Shown here: positions 15,301-27,760 of the stretch, piece after piece
Position numbering within the stretch: the first letter of the stretch is position 1
Layout of the letters: the number at the start of each line of letters is the position of its first letter
Source: Punica granatum
Lineage: Eukaryota > Streptophyta > Magnoliopsida > Myrtales > Lythraceae
DNA: 64,000 bases
Assembly: GCF_007655135.1 (NCBI RefSeq)
Contig: NC_045132.1
Location: forward strand, 26,096,354-26,160,353
Direction: 5' to 3'
Translations under genes and position numbers: made by a program
The notes under the pieces: generated by a model
The model's input: the letters and a program-made list of their open reading frames with translations, nothing else
What the model was told of the DNA's origin: nothing
The model's database searches: none

Positions 15301-17030
15301 ACAGACATTCTTTGCTTTCATTAGGCTTTCAATTATGCTGTTCAGAATTGATAGAAATTGAGGCCGTTTTCATAGGTAGCTTGGGAGCATGAACAGTTTT
15401 CACGACTTAGAATCACTGCTGCAACCCTTTCAGAGCTGTCTGTGGCACCAGGATTACTAGAAAGCACTGGAGGTTTGTCTGATGGCAGGTAACCTTTTCC
15501 ATTTTCAGTGCTTTCTAAAGCTAAAGTATATTCTAATTTTCCACTGAATCACATTATATTAGAAATGTAGTATTTAGCTAAGAATTTGTTACTTGCAGGC
15601 ATTTCCTAAATGAAAATGCGGTTATCAGAACTGTCAAGTTAGTCGCTGAAAGTCTTGCGGTAAAGTTCTTATATCTAAACATATTTTGTTTTTGGATATG
15701 GTCAATGGATCAACAGATGTATATACAGACTAATAGGAGAAACAAAAGCTAGATCCTGAATGCTGGTCTTCGTGCTAGTCCAAAGAGATGTATCTATGTG
15801 CCGAAGATGCAGAATCAACACATATTTGTTATTTCTTAGAATGACTTGAGGGCAAATGATCTCTCAGTGGATCCAGATTGATAGTACCTGCACGATTCAT
15901 CTAAGATCCTGCAAAATTAGATTACTTGAGACGATTCTACTTTTGTTTAGGACCTTAATATTAGGCTTTTAATGCTGAAGATATTGCACTGGAAGTTTCT
16001 CAGGCTCTGACATATGATCGGAAGATTTCTTTTTTCTTAAAAAGATTTTACAGAGGCTCGGTTAAGATGCCAGATTTAGAAACAAATATTTAGATGAGTT
16101 ATGTGGAGAAGTGATGAAGAAGCTTCCATTGTTGTGTTGGATCTTTACGCTTTATCTGATGGAACATCTGAACCAGCAAATCTTTAGCTATTTCATTTCC
16201 TTATTGGATTATGATCCAACCCCCTGCATAAAGATAGATGATGTTAAGGTCTTACATGTTCCTCATCTCAATGTCCTTTTCTATGTTTGCAGAGGCACAT
16301 TTATGGCCACCAGGGAAAGAGCATTGAAATCTTTGCCAATGGTAGCAGTTTGGCTGTTAATCCTTCTTACATAAGATCTTGGTTGGATCTTTTGTCACGA
16401 ACACCTCGAGTAGCCCCATTTCTTTCAAAGAACGACCCTTTTGTCATGGCTTTGAAAAAGGTTTCTAGTCTCTTCTCCTATGCGACATCATGAGTTTTTG
16501 TTAACGATCTCTCTCTTTCTAGTTATATGCCTTTACTTATTCTCATTTACCATGTCTTCTGTTGACAGGAACTGACAGACCACACTGATGAAGTAATTAT
16601 GCAAAATGAGGTGCTGGACGGAATGTTCACTTTCTATGATTCCACGAAAGCTACTCTTAATGTATACCAGGTATGTCGCCTTGCCACTTACTTTTATTAT
16701 CTTCTTATGTCGATGAACATTCTATTCAATTGATATCTCACGGTTTGTGTGGGGATACTGAAGAACAGTTGTATCTGGCAGGTTGCTAGTGTGACCTTCG
16801 ACTTGCTGTTGCTTCTGGTGTTGGGATCGTATCTAATTGTTCTGTTTAGTTTTCTTGTCATCATAACTAGGGTAAGTTCGTTCTCCAAAGCCAGCTTCCA
16901 AAATGTCTATCCTGGACAGGGAAATAGGAAACACGTAAAATGCTAAATTCATGTTGCTATGTCACAGGGTCTGGATGATCTCATCAGTCTATTCAGGCGA
17001 CCTCCCTCTCGAAAGGTGAAAACCGCCTAG
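12396..17030 (+). CDS. Nicalin (BOS complex subunit NCLN; M28-like ER membrane protein)
   Basis: Fourteen exons: 12396-12675, 13191-13360, 13593-13696, 13844-13910, 14507-14599, 14681-14845, 14967-15107, 15192-15269, 15376-15488, 15599-15659, 16293-16460, 16569-16670, 16782-16871 and 16968-17030. They sum to 1695 bases, giving 564 aa, the same size as animal nicalin. An N-terminal hydrophobic segment (residues 17-33) acts as signal/anchor, the lumenal region has the M28/nicastrin-type fold (IAIVVSYDTFGAAP, SDSNGSGVVALLE), and a strong transmembrane segment lies near residues 516-542, leaving a short basic cytosolic tail. In animals nicalin pairs with NOMO and TMEM147 in the multipass translocon. 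The M28 zinc ligands are not conserved in nicalins. The Arabidopsis counterpart is AT3G44330 (from memory). Intron 10 is over 600 bp; the others are short. Confidence 0.96.
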
Positions 17031-18074
17031 ATGATTGGATCAGCACATGCCGTGGATCCACTGTCCTAAGCTCATATTTTAGTTAACCCCGAGGACATCT
17101 CTCAAGTAGCTTCAAACTGTTAGCTGCCAACAGCAGTTTCTTGGTGTTTCCCGACTAGTTTTAACTTAGCTCGATCTCACAGGTGCCATGTCTTGGTCCT
17201 GATGTTTTGTATTCCTCTTATAGGCCGTGCCACTACAAGGGTCATGATCGAGATGAGGGAATTTATTTCCTTTTGGAGTTAGGCAGAAGATATATAATTT
17301 TTCGATGTGTCAACAAAAATTTTGCTAGTATCAAATTTTCCTAAGATGGAATGCTATTGATGCATGCTAAGCTGTGGCAATGTGCCGAATCGGTATTATC
17401 TTGAGGATGCATTGGATGTAGTTATTCAGGGGCCTCGATGGACACCATGCCCGCAATTAGGTATCAGTGATTCCATGATGTTAGCTTGATCTAGTGAATG
17501 TTCAATTTATCAACATATCTAGTCTATTTCTCGAATGGATCGCCAACGCAAATTTCAATCTATTATGCACGGGTTTGTTAAGATTAAGGAGCCTTGCCTA
17601 TGCAATTTATCATACCGTGCTTGGGAGGCATCAAGCGTACCCACAAACGCGTACATCAATGGCTTCACGTTGAGGTAATACAATAATAATGACACCGATT
17701 AAGAGCAATCTCAAGAGCTGATGACTCTGCTAGTTGCCAATGCTACAAGGTAGATGTTAGGCTTCGACTATCTTCATTTCTCGATATTAATTATGAACAT
17801 AGGTAATGTTGATCCTTAGACGATCAACAGCCACTTACAACCACCACTAGAATCCGAAAGGCCACACAATCCAAGCCTTTAACTTCGGGGCACATTTTCA
17901 GACTAACTCCCAAATAATACACTTAAAGCAATAATTTACATGTTGAGACATTCCCCGAAGCAACTGTTGATAGCATCTACAGTTCCTGACTCTGTCGCTT
18001 GTGTACACCCCTCGATGTTACAGCTTCTTATTAGCCCAATTTCTATGCAATGGCAAGGGCGCCAACATCTCAAG
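17031..18074. other. Convergent spacer between nicalin and the BED-finger gene
   Basis: This kilobase lies between two converging stop codons and should contain both 3' UTRs. I see no coding potential, RNA gene or well-formed repeat in it. Confidence 0.6.
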
Positions 18075-20106
18075 CTATCTGTTCTTATGGATCTGAGCCA
18101 GAGCCGCCACAGCTGCAGCTGGGAATCCTCGCCGGTCCTTTTCAAAGTCCTCTTTTAGCTTTGAGACTCGGGCTTCCAATCTCATGAATTCCTGCATTTG
18201 AGAAGGATGTTCTTTCTTGGAAGACCAATGATTGCCTTAAATGGTAGCACGAGTTTCTGGTGGAAAAACATAGAAATTACCTCCCGTGTAACTATCTTAT
18301 GCTTCTCTTCCTGAAGCTTTGCGCAGTCTTCCTTAAGTTTCGTGTTCTCTTCCGTCAACCGTGCCTGCAAGTGGTTGAAATTTTGTTCAGCTTTCGGAAT
18401 ATTCTGTGCCTATTTCCAACCCCCCACACCACCACCACCACTCGCAATCACTAGAGGCCTTATCACAGGAATCTCAAAGTTAGATCACTTCAGAAAGCCC
18501 AACAATATCAACTGAGAGAGTCGGTTTTGTATGCAGCAACACGTAAGTAGTTAAAAACCCATAACCATGTTTAAAATGTCGAAGAAAAGTATCAGACCGT
18601 TTCAGATGCCATAGTAACTAACAGTTGCTCGAGGTTTTCTTTCTGAGCTATCAATGCATCCTTTTCTTGTTGAAGCTTTGCATTGTCTTCTTTCAGTCGG
18701 GCTACCTGTGCCTCCATCTGTTCAAGAGTTTCCTGCGAGTGGTCACAACTTAAGTCAATGAGATAGAATTCACAGCTATATATACGAGAAAGATATTCGG
18801 ATGAACTGTGCCTAGCGGAGGATAGTAAATAACCTTGTTATTGGAGTTGATCTGACTATCCGTTTGATCAACTCTTAAATGTATACCGTTCAAAATATCC
18901 TCGAAATTCTCTCTGGCATGAACAGTGGGCGTCTGCGAGTCACTTGGAGGGGGTTTATATTTTGGGCACCCGCCATCAAATATATGGCGGTTCAAATGAG
19001 TGGTCCCACACCTGCTCGAACAAGCGTAGAATTGACCACAGTGGTTGCATTGACATTCTTCACGTTCACCGGGCCTCTTCTCAAGCCTTGTGAAATGCAG
19101 CCATACCCTTGACCTGAACTTCCCTTCTCTCTTCCGCTTCTCCCCCGTAGTTGCTTCAAAAGGAGCGGGAGACACATCTGGGTCAGGTATGATTCCGGCG
19201 GTCGCATCTATCATCTGGACAAAAGAGTATCACTAGTGAGGCCTCAAACCTTTCTGCTAAATAAGAAGTCTATGGAATTTGCAGAATGAAGGATCCACTC
19301 TTGTAGTAGCTATCCCATTCATAACAAAACGTATGGTGATCCGGGACAACATGTGATGCGGTTCGTAACTCGGCTGCTCAAGCCATTTCGCAGCACAGCT
19401 TCCCGAGCTATTTCACCTATAATAAGAAGCTTAAAAACCAAAACACACTCGCCGTAAATTTTGATCAAGTGACAGAATAAACGGTCATCAAAATTTATTA
19501 GAGAAGAAGCCATCACTCGGCCGATTTGAGCTCAAGGACTACTAGCAATGAGAAATCTCGGGCTCTAAAAAATTGTGACATTTCGACTGACGTACAATGC
19601 AAAGTTGTTCAAGTACAAAGACGCAGCAACGGCGAACCACTCAATTCGCAACGAATTCTGCTGTAAGGGAATAGAAGCTTCTCTTCATTTCTATTCTCAC
19701 TATACAGCTTTGACTTGAAAGCACAACAGGGCTTCATATATGCATCAAATGGAACCTTTCAGCTCTCAGACGAACAATGTAATGCCAGTGGAAACCCGAA
19801 CGAAAGAACAATCAAAACCATGAAACTTACAAAACTTGATTGCGAGAGTCATATGCACAAATTATTCCAAATTCAGAATCAGAAATCAATCAAAGAACAA
19901 ACCTTCCCTGCACAGAGACGTCATAAATCATCAAAATTTGCGAAATTGAAGCAAAATTCAAGCAGAAAACGATCAGATTGAACAATGCAAAAGAGGAGGA
20001 GAGATCAAAATCAAACAGCATGTGGCGAACCTGAAGCGGTTCGGCGAATTGATCCGAAGAACTCATCGGGCATCACCGGCGAGGGAGGGACGGTCGATCG
20101 ATCCAT
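18075..20106 (-). CDS. BED zinc-finger protein with C-terminal coiled coil
   Basis: Five exons on the minus strand: 20106-20031, 19207-18834, 18732-18598, 18364-18281 and 18191-18075. They sum to 786 bases, giving 261 aa. A BED finger spans about residues 57-110: aromatic W61 and F64, C79-x2-C82, then H100 and C106 as likely metal ligands, with a basic patch KRKRE just before. Residues of about 150-245 form leucine/charged heptads (LKEDNAKLQQEKDAL, LTEENTKLKEDCAKL), a long coiled coil. No hAT dimerisation or transposase catalytic region follows. BED fingers bind DNA and in plants mostly come from hAT transposases, so this looks like a host gene with a transposase-derived finger. Exon 1 is supported by frame and splice sites only; the alternative start at 19214 would give an intron-retaining shorter protein. 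Confidence 0.85.
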
Positions 20107-21886
20107 GGCTGAGGGAGGTTGCTCGACTTCAGCCCGAAGACACCCCGATGTTCAGTTCTCGGGCCGGGCTGCAGTCCCAGTCAAGGAGAACTTGAGCTCG
20201 CATTTTACCGGGCCGATTTCTCCGTCAGCCCAATTGACCATGTGGGCTCTACGGGCCGGTTGAAGCCCGAAATTCGTATACCCTCTGGACAACGCCATTC
20301 CTCTTCGCCTAAGAATAGTGGCACTGAGGAGTATCGAATTTTTCAATCGACAAAAAAGGTGTGAAAAAGTTATCCGGTTATGGGCGGGACTGTATGGGGG
20401 AGGGAGTAAATGAACACAGTTCACTGCAAATACAACACAATCGATTAGAGCCGAGGTGCAGTCAACTGTATTCATTTAGAACTCTCAGATGGTCATGCTA
20501 AAAGATCGAATACGCTTCCAAAAGATGTTCGATAGAGCTTATACAGAAATCGCCTGTCAATAATATTATTATCGGATGGAGTCATGCCGCCATTTATGAA
20601 GTATTCTCATTAGGCAGCAAGCAAGCTATTCCATTCATCCAATGTCTACGAGTGATCCAGCCCTTGATCTCAAACTTGAAGTGGCAATAGGCGTTGATTA
20701 TACAATCCCGAGCAACGTTGCTATTGCTGCAATGGAATATAATATTTTTTTGGTAAAGTTGTTGATATCGATTGTTGCCAACCTACGATCGAGACAAATT
20801 CCGATTTAAATATAGTAATTTAGCGGCTGGTTAATGGGAACTTATCATATTATATATATAATAAGTAGTGGTGATGAGATTGGGACGGATCAATTACATA
20901 GAACAGATCGGCTTCCAAAAAGATTGTACTCTTTAGGCAAACACACATTAGCGTTGACGGTGCTTATAATGCAAACTCGGAGCCGTAAAGTTTGGAAATT
21001 TTAGGATTGAAAAACATAAAATATCATAAATGGACTTTCTTTTGACTCTCCAACTAATGGATTTTCCCATGAGGAAACTAATGGATTTTCTTGTACAGAT
21101 CTCACTTATAATCGATAAGAAATGAATGTTTCTCTGAACGTGATTCATGCTGTGAATTCGTCCTAGAGTGCAACAGTAGGTTATTATAAGCATATTTCCA
21201 CCGATTCTTTTAAAGCAGATGCATACAGTTTTTAGTAGGAAACTTCAAAACCATGGCTTCCGTAAAATTTGAAAATCGCAAGTATGATTGTTTTCCCAGA
21301 GTGTAAAAGGTAAATTATGGAAATTTTCGCCCATATACATATAAAAATTTGAAAGTTAAAATGTGAAATGGGAATCCAATGAGCAGACACCACAGCAAAA
21401 TTCATTATATTAATTAATTGCACATTTAAATTATCATAGACGCAGGAGAGAGAGGAGAGAGGGTGAGTGAGAGATAAAAATCTTATATGTAACAGTTATA
21501 TGGAACAAAATTCACATGGTAAAATCACAACCCTTCAGGGTATCTCAATTTTTATTAGTTTTTAGAAGTATTACAAAACTTGAAAATTTAAGTGTTTTGT
21601 GATTTTGTCACGTGAATTTCATTACGTATAATTGTTGTAACTAGGTGAGAAAGTAGATAGGAGATAATTCGGGAAAGAGAGAAGGAGGGAAAATGGAGGG
21701 AAAGGAGAGTGAGTAGTTACCCTTTAGAATTATCATCATATCCATAGTTTACGGGTATTTAATTAATAAACTAGCTAGGAACGTGATTCCACTAAAAACT
21801 ATTGGAAGCACGAGCAAGAAGAAAGAGTAGTAGCTACCACATTAACGTGCTTCTCTTATTTAGTATGGATAAACAAGGAGTAATTC
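20107..21886. other. Spacer upstream of the BED-finger gene
   Basis: The first few hundred bases should hold the BED-finger promoter. The rest is A/T-rich with no gene that I can support. The right end, near 21887, is the 3' UTR of the first NAC gene. Confidence 0.55.
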
Positions 21887-21892
21887 CATATA

Positions 21893-22986
21893 TCAAGGTG
21901 AGTCAAAATCCCACAAGTCTATAAGTTTATCTAAGTTCAGCTGTTCCAAGTCCCACATAGGCTCTTTCGAGCCACTTGTAGGATCTGCCCTGCTCGAACT
22001 TTCGGGTTTGTCCATGGATGCTCCGTATTCTCCTCCTGATGCACTAGCGTCAACGGGCCGTGCCTCCTCGGGAATCGCCACCTCTGGGCGGCGCTCGAAT
22101 GCCCGGAAGCTCCCCGAAATCACGTAAACTCGGCACAATGTGAACTCATGCCTTAACTGCATTTTTTTTTTCACGCGTACATTTTATGACGTTCAATACA
22201 CAATATCAGAAGATATGAAACAGAAAGGAAACCTTACCAAAAAAATTACTCATATGTGCATGCATAATTAAGTATCTATACGTACAATGCAAATGCTTAT
22301 CATCTGGAAAAAGAAAATCTCTACGTTTTTTTGGGTGAATAAAAAAAAATCTCTACGTTAACCAGAGAGATAATGTATGGACCTTGGGAATATCTTGGTG
22401 GGAAGTTCTTTGAATAGCTTTGTACTCATGCATCTTCCATTCGGTTTTCCTCCCAGTATGGGCGTGCCCTAAATAGAAAACCATCGACCTCCTCAACCCG
22501 ATAACCCGGTGATCTGAGGAGTAGACATAACCTGGTGACCCTGTGCCCTTCCAATATCCTGAAGCCGTGCTCCTACTGAGCCTTCCTCCCCTTGCTTCCC
22601 TTTCCTGTCTTGGCACGAAGAAAAACCACTGCTCGGTATCCCCTCGGCATAGCTCTCCCGCTAGTTCTACAAATTAACATACATGTTAACTATATATTTT
22701 TTTCTTTTGAAAACATGAATGTAATATAATCTTAAAGAAGAGGTTTCAAAAAAATTTCTAAATGCAGAGCATACATATATATATATATATATATATCAGC
22801 TTTTTCTAGCAATAAACCATTACGGGGGAGGTCCTGTGGCTCTTTCTCGTAAATGTCGATGACAGGAATGACTCGGTGTATGTGTTCTGCGTTTCGACCC
22901 TCAAGCTGGTTGTGCAAGTAGAATGAGAGCAGCTCCTCTTCATTCGGATAGAACCGATAACCTCGTGGCAGATGCTCCTTCTCCAT
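21893..22986 (-). CDS. NAC transcription factor, NAC090 type, copy 1
   Basis: Three exons on the minus strand: 22986-22824, 22666-22383 and 22156-21893. They sum to 711 bases, giving 236 aa. I chose the Met at 22986 because the two sister genes start at the same distance from the [11 protein letters not shown] motif; an in-frame Met at 23028 would add 14 residues. All five NAC subdomains are present ([47 protein letters not shown]). The intron positions match NAC090 of Arabidopsis. The DNA-binding core has changes against the sister copies: WKGTG for [17 protein letters not shown] for [12 protein letters not shown] and KTEWKMHEY for KTKWKMNEY. The tail keeps MWDLEQL and adds about 14 residues. 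NAC090-type factors are linked to salicylate and senescence control in Arabidopsis. Confidence 0.93.
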
Positions 22987-25728
22987 TTTTGCCAGAGCTT
23001 GCTTTCTTGCAACCGCCCTCGGCACCATACTAAAATAAATGAGCCTTGCGATTTGTTACAATCGGCTTGAGAGGGATATACATATATAGAGGGAGAAGAA
23101 GAAGTGAGAGACCATTCCGAGTTAACTGTAGAAGAGGAAAGAAAAAAAAAAAAAAAAAGGAAGAAACGGTGCAAGGAGAGAGCTTCGAAATTTCGAACGC
23201 GTTTCTAGGGAAGAAAGTTTAAAGTGGGCTAATTAGATCTTGCCAGCTCTCGAGGACTTATGATTAATTAAATTATCCAATAACAACACAACCTTTTCTC
23301 ACTTAAGTTCATGAAATATTTTCAACTTATTGACTAATAATAATTTTCCTTAGCCAAATTTCAGCATATATAGCCTGATCATGAAGTGCTTCTAGAGTTT
23401 GATCTCTATACTATAGGTAAAATACGTTCTACCTAGTGAGATTTACCAATTGTACCATTTTGAGCACAAGTAATTAAGTATTTACTTGTCATCTAGTTTG
23501 CGCGTTGCACCGATTGTTACATATACTAGACAAACGGGTCAGCGCATGTGCAGGCTAGAATTATTGTTGTAATTTACAACAATTTAGTTATAATTTTTTC
23601 TATTATAACTTCTATAAAAATATTTTTGTTTATTCCGTTACGTATCTATAACATTTGTTGTCAATGCAATCTCTCACCTTAATTAGTAGAGTGATCTGGT
23701 AATTACCCCATTGTAAGAATATATCAATTCCTTTAATTCAAAAAATATATGTTAGTTCATACATCCAACAAAAAATAAGACTTAATAATATACCAAATAT
23801 TTCATGTATTCATGATTGTATCTTCATAGGTAGTTCATCGGTTGTCTAAATGAAAATAATCTCCTTCTAATTTATATACAATATTTTTTTACTTACTTCT
23901 AAATGAAAATGAGTCTTATAATTCCATTGTAGTTTTGATTTTTACAGTTGATAAAGAACTTTCCCATTCAAATTTGGCTCCATGTTGGAGATCGTACAGC
24001 CCAAAAATGGGGTCTTTCCTTGGAACACGATTATATCCATGATAATCAAATTCAATTTATTATGAGTAACCTTAGATATATGATATATGATTTTTTTTAT
24101 TTAAGTCTTTTCAGTTTCTAGAGTGAAGGTGGCAACACGATATCGCCAATTGTCATGTTCTCGTTAGCGGTGGCACAAAAAAGTTTCTCAATGAGGGACA
24201 TCCTTTGTTCTATGTGGCACTTTCCAGTTTGTCGCTTCGCCTTTTATTATTTTATATAGATGTATTTTTAGTTAATTTATTTTCACATTAAAGTATTGAA
24301 AATAGTTTCTATACTTAATTATCTATCAAGTGCAACTAAAGTATGCAAAATGAATTTATAGAGGAGATTATAATGGAATCCTGAAATGAGGACATTCCGT
24401 TTATCCGAGGGAAAGAAATTAAAAAGAAAAAAGAAACAAGAATGCTAGAGTTAGCCCAACTTGGTTGATCTTTCGAAAATTAAATTTATAAAAATTAAAA
24501 TTTAAAATTTTAAAATTTCAAAGGAAAACCGAGTTATCTTGAAATATAATGTATTATGTAAATTGCGGGAATTCAATAAAATGAGCATCGACGTCTACAT
24601 TTTTATTTTTATTTTTAGCTAGTCTTTCGTTAATTGAATTTTCAAATTTTAAAAGTAAAAAAATGAGTTGTCTTTTAAATATAATGTGTTATGTAAAATA
24701 TGGAAATGCAATAAAATGATATGAGTCTACGAAATCAAAGAATCTTTCAATAATTAAAAGTGAATTTTAACAAATGTCATTGACATTGCCAGTTTTATTT
24801 GTTATATCACTGATTTATCTAAAGTAAATTTTATATTTTATAATATAAGAAATTTATTTTTTTAAGAGATAATCTTTTAGTATTTTATTTGTTATTTTAT
24901 TGATATGTTGATGCGTCAAGAAAATTAATTTTTCACAATTATATGATTTTTTATGATTTACTAATTTATTATTTTCTATAAAATATTTTTTTGTCATTTC
25001 TTTGTAATTTATTTGTGATTTATTAATAAGTTGAAGTGTCAAAAATATGAAAAGTCTCGAATGTCACGTGGCAGAAACTGATACATGACAAAATTTGGTG
25101 AAATGATGTGTCAAGCATACGAAATTTTTTGAATGTCACTTGTCAAATATATAAGAAATCTTGAATGTCCAATAATGGAATCTGGTGAAGTGTCACAACC
25201 ATTATGTGTAATATATAAATTAAACAAGGAAGGTCAAAGGATCACCGTATTGTTTTGACGTACATGTTCTTAATTTCATTGCTACTAAATTGATCTCTCT
25301 TAGTGTGCGTGCAACCTATAAAATCTAAGAACACCATAGAACTCTTATAAATTTATCTTTATTACGAACTCGGGTCAGTTTATGTGATTTCACGCTTATT
25401 CTTTTTAAATGAAGTCTCGAATTTAGGTATCTTATGAATGACCTAAAGATGCAACCCATAATTCTTTCATATGTCAGGAGCAAACATGAGTATACTCTAT
25501 GCCCTTTTAAATAAATGCTTGAATTCAGGTATATATTTTATGAATGAACGCTACCTATAATTTTTTCATATGCCAAGAGCAACTCTGAGCATCCTATGTG
25601 TTTACTTCAAATGAGGATTCTATATATCATAAAATAGTTTCTTCGATATGATTTGAGATAGCCTTAGAGAGATTTGCAGATTAATCTCAGAGGAAAATGA
25701 TTTTCGGGATAGATCCCATACTTGAGCA
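22987..25728. other. A/T-rich spacer left of the hAT MITE
   Basis: The first 200 bp are the promoter and leader of NAC copy 1. Beyond that are diverged short tandem repeats: about 24468-24600 against 24628-24731 (both with TATAATGT(A/G)TTATGTAAA), about 25030-25190 (several GAATGTCAC/GAATGTCC units) and about 25395-25500 against 25498-25610 (both with TCATATGYCARGAGCAA). I find no gene. Confidence 0.6.
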
Positions 25729-25875
25729 CAGGGGCGGAGCCAAAAATAAAGTTGAGGAGGGGCAAATTAAAAGTTTTGAGATAAAAAGTCAAATAATAAA
25801 ATAATTCAGGGGACATTGATGGTTTTTTAGGGGCAAAAGTTAAAATTTTTACAAATTTTAGTGGCTCCGCTCCTG
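25729..25875 (+). mobile_element. hAT-type MITE with perfect 8-bp target duplication
   Basis: The 147-bp element starts CAGGGGCGGAGCCA and ends TGGCTCCGCTCCTG, near-perfect 14-bp terminal inverted repeats. It is flanked on both sides by the identical 8 bases CTTGAGCA (25721-25728 and 25876-25883). An 8-bp duplication together with CAGGGGCGGAGCC ends is the signature of non-autonomous hAT elements in plants. The interior is A/T-rich with no reading frame. Confidence 0.93.
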
Positions 25876-26630
25876 CTTGAGCAAATGCCGCAGCTCGTGA
25901 GAGGGCATAATGCCAAGGTTCTTTCTTCTCATGGATAAATTTGTGGATATTATCACATAGTATACATAGAAGAAATTAATCTCTTTCAAAAAAAAAAAAA
26001 GAGAAGAAAATAATCTCTGTTGCTACTCATCTCGACCCTGGGAGAATCTCCGTCGGATCGCATGTCGGATCTTCTTCCGGGCCGCCGACAACTGGGATTA
26101 CTCCACTGACTTTACAGACTCTGATCAACGCCCAAAATCATTACCCTTTTCTTCTAGGCATGAATAATGAGATCTCAACAGAAAGTCAAAAGCACTCAGT
26201 AAAAAAACACGAAGTCAAAAAATTACACAGCAAAAAATAAATTAAGAAAATTTCCACCGAAAGAGAGAGAGAGAGAGAAGATAGGAAGAGAAGGAATTTA
26301 CAGGATCAAAACTTGTCTGCCCATGGAAAACTAGGCCATTTATATATAAAATATTTTCAGAGGCAAATGAAGTTCAAGAGTATAGTAGAATGATGAAATA
26401 GAAATTTTAATAGTCAATAAAATGATACGGGTGTTTTCATTATATGCATTAAACTTGAAACCTATTAGGTCCTGATCAGACAAAAGCGCGCGTTATTTCA
26501 CTGTGCACTGTTTGATCATTTGTACATGTTTAGGTTAGGTCCAAGTTGTAATAAGCTTATCATACGAATAGGTATGTGCTCCAATCACACTAAAATAATT
26601 AATGCACTTTCACCTAAAAAAAATAAGGAT

Positions 26631-27760
26631 AGGGCTATTTCCACCCATTTTATGGCTAATCTACTCCATTTTTTGTTCATCTTATCAAAACACCCCCAAT
26701 ACTTATTATTTACAATTGGTAATATGACTCCCTAAATCTCATCTCTTCAATTCTTAATTAAATGCTACTTACTTCCCATTTGAACAATTTTCCTCTCTTT
26801 ACTCTAAATATCCACTACTCCCAATTATTTTATAGATATTTTAACTTTTGTACACTAAATAAGTAAATAAGCAAAAAAATATAATTTTTGAGGTATTTTT
26901 AACTTTTGTCAACTAAATAAGCAAAAAATAGAATATTACTTATATAACCTCAAATCCCATTTATTTAGTATTACATCGCCATTTGGTTTTAGTTAAAAAT
27001 AAAAAGTAATAAAGAGCCAACTCTTCATGTTCAAATGAAATGATTTTCATGACAAATATAAAAACACAACATCAGTGAATAAGAATATATATTTAAACTT
27101 ATTGGTTTTATATTAATTGAGATTCTTTTATTTTCATTGATGTTTATTTTTTTAGGGAAAAGTATATAAGTAATAAGTTTGTGTTTTTTCCAAATAATAG
27201 ATCCATATAATTACACTCACATAGTTATGCTTTTTCAATTTTCGTTTCGTTGGATCATAATGTTTTTAACTTGTGAGATATCAATTTGAATACCTTTTGT
27301 GAATTTATAATTATAAGACAAAAAATATAACATTGAATACATCGTCGTTAGTTATCTTCCTTGGAGTGAGAACACCGAGTCATAAAGGGAACACATGTTC
27401 CAAATATTTATTTTTTCTACTTTTAAGTAAATATTTAATTTTGTTGATTTAAATATTTATTGTGTTATCAATTAACCAAGTGATAAGATACTAGAGAAAA
27501 TATATTTTGTATTTAGAGATAGCATTTTCTTCCTCATTCAGTATAGAAGAATAGGGTTTTTTTTTTAAATAATATGATGGGTAAGTCCATTTCTAGAGCA
27601 AATGAGAAAGAAGTTTCAGATTGGTAAGTTTAATGGATTGGTTAGTGATTTAAGGAGTCTATCCATATTTAATTAGAGTAATTAATGTGTTATGAGGACA
27701 TTTTGATACAATGGATAACAAATGGAGTGGATTAGCCAAAATGGGGTGGAAAATAGCCCT
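26631..27760. mobile_element. 1.13-kb non-autonomous DNA transposon with long inverted ends
   Basis: The left end, AGGGCTATTTCCACCCATTT, is the imperfect reverse complement of the right end, AATGGGGTGGAAAATAGCCCT read on the minus strand. The complementarity continues inward for about 70 bases (for example GGCTAATCTACTCCA against TGGAGTGGATTAGCC). The interior has no coding capacity. If the element is taken to begin at GGGC, both flanks read TA. The superfamily is uncertain: a TA duplication would point to Tc1/mariner, the long ends to Mutator. Confidence 0.8.

Noticed and set aside
17936..18158. Opposed open frames of about 70 aa around the 3' end of the BED-finger gene
   Set aside because: They overlap the verified last exon in other frames and show no motif.
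23400..23560. Possible Helitron end (CTAGTTTGCGCGTTGC), and a similar GCGCGTTGC stretch at about 40960
   Set aside because: The motif recalls plant Helitron 3' ends, but I could not find a matching hairpin, a 5' TC end or an A/T insertion site. Too weak to call.
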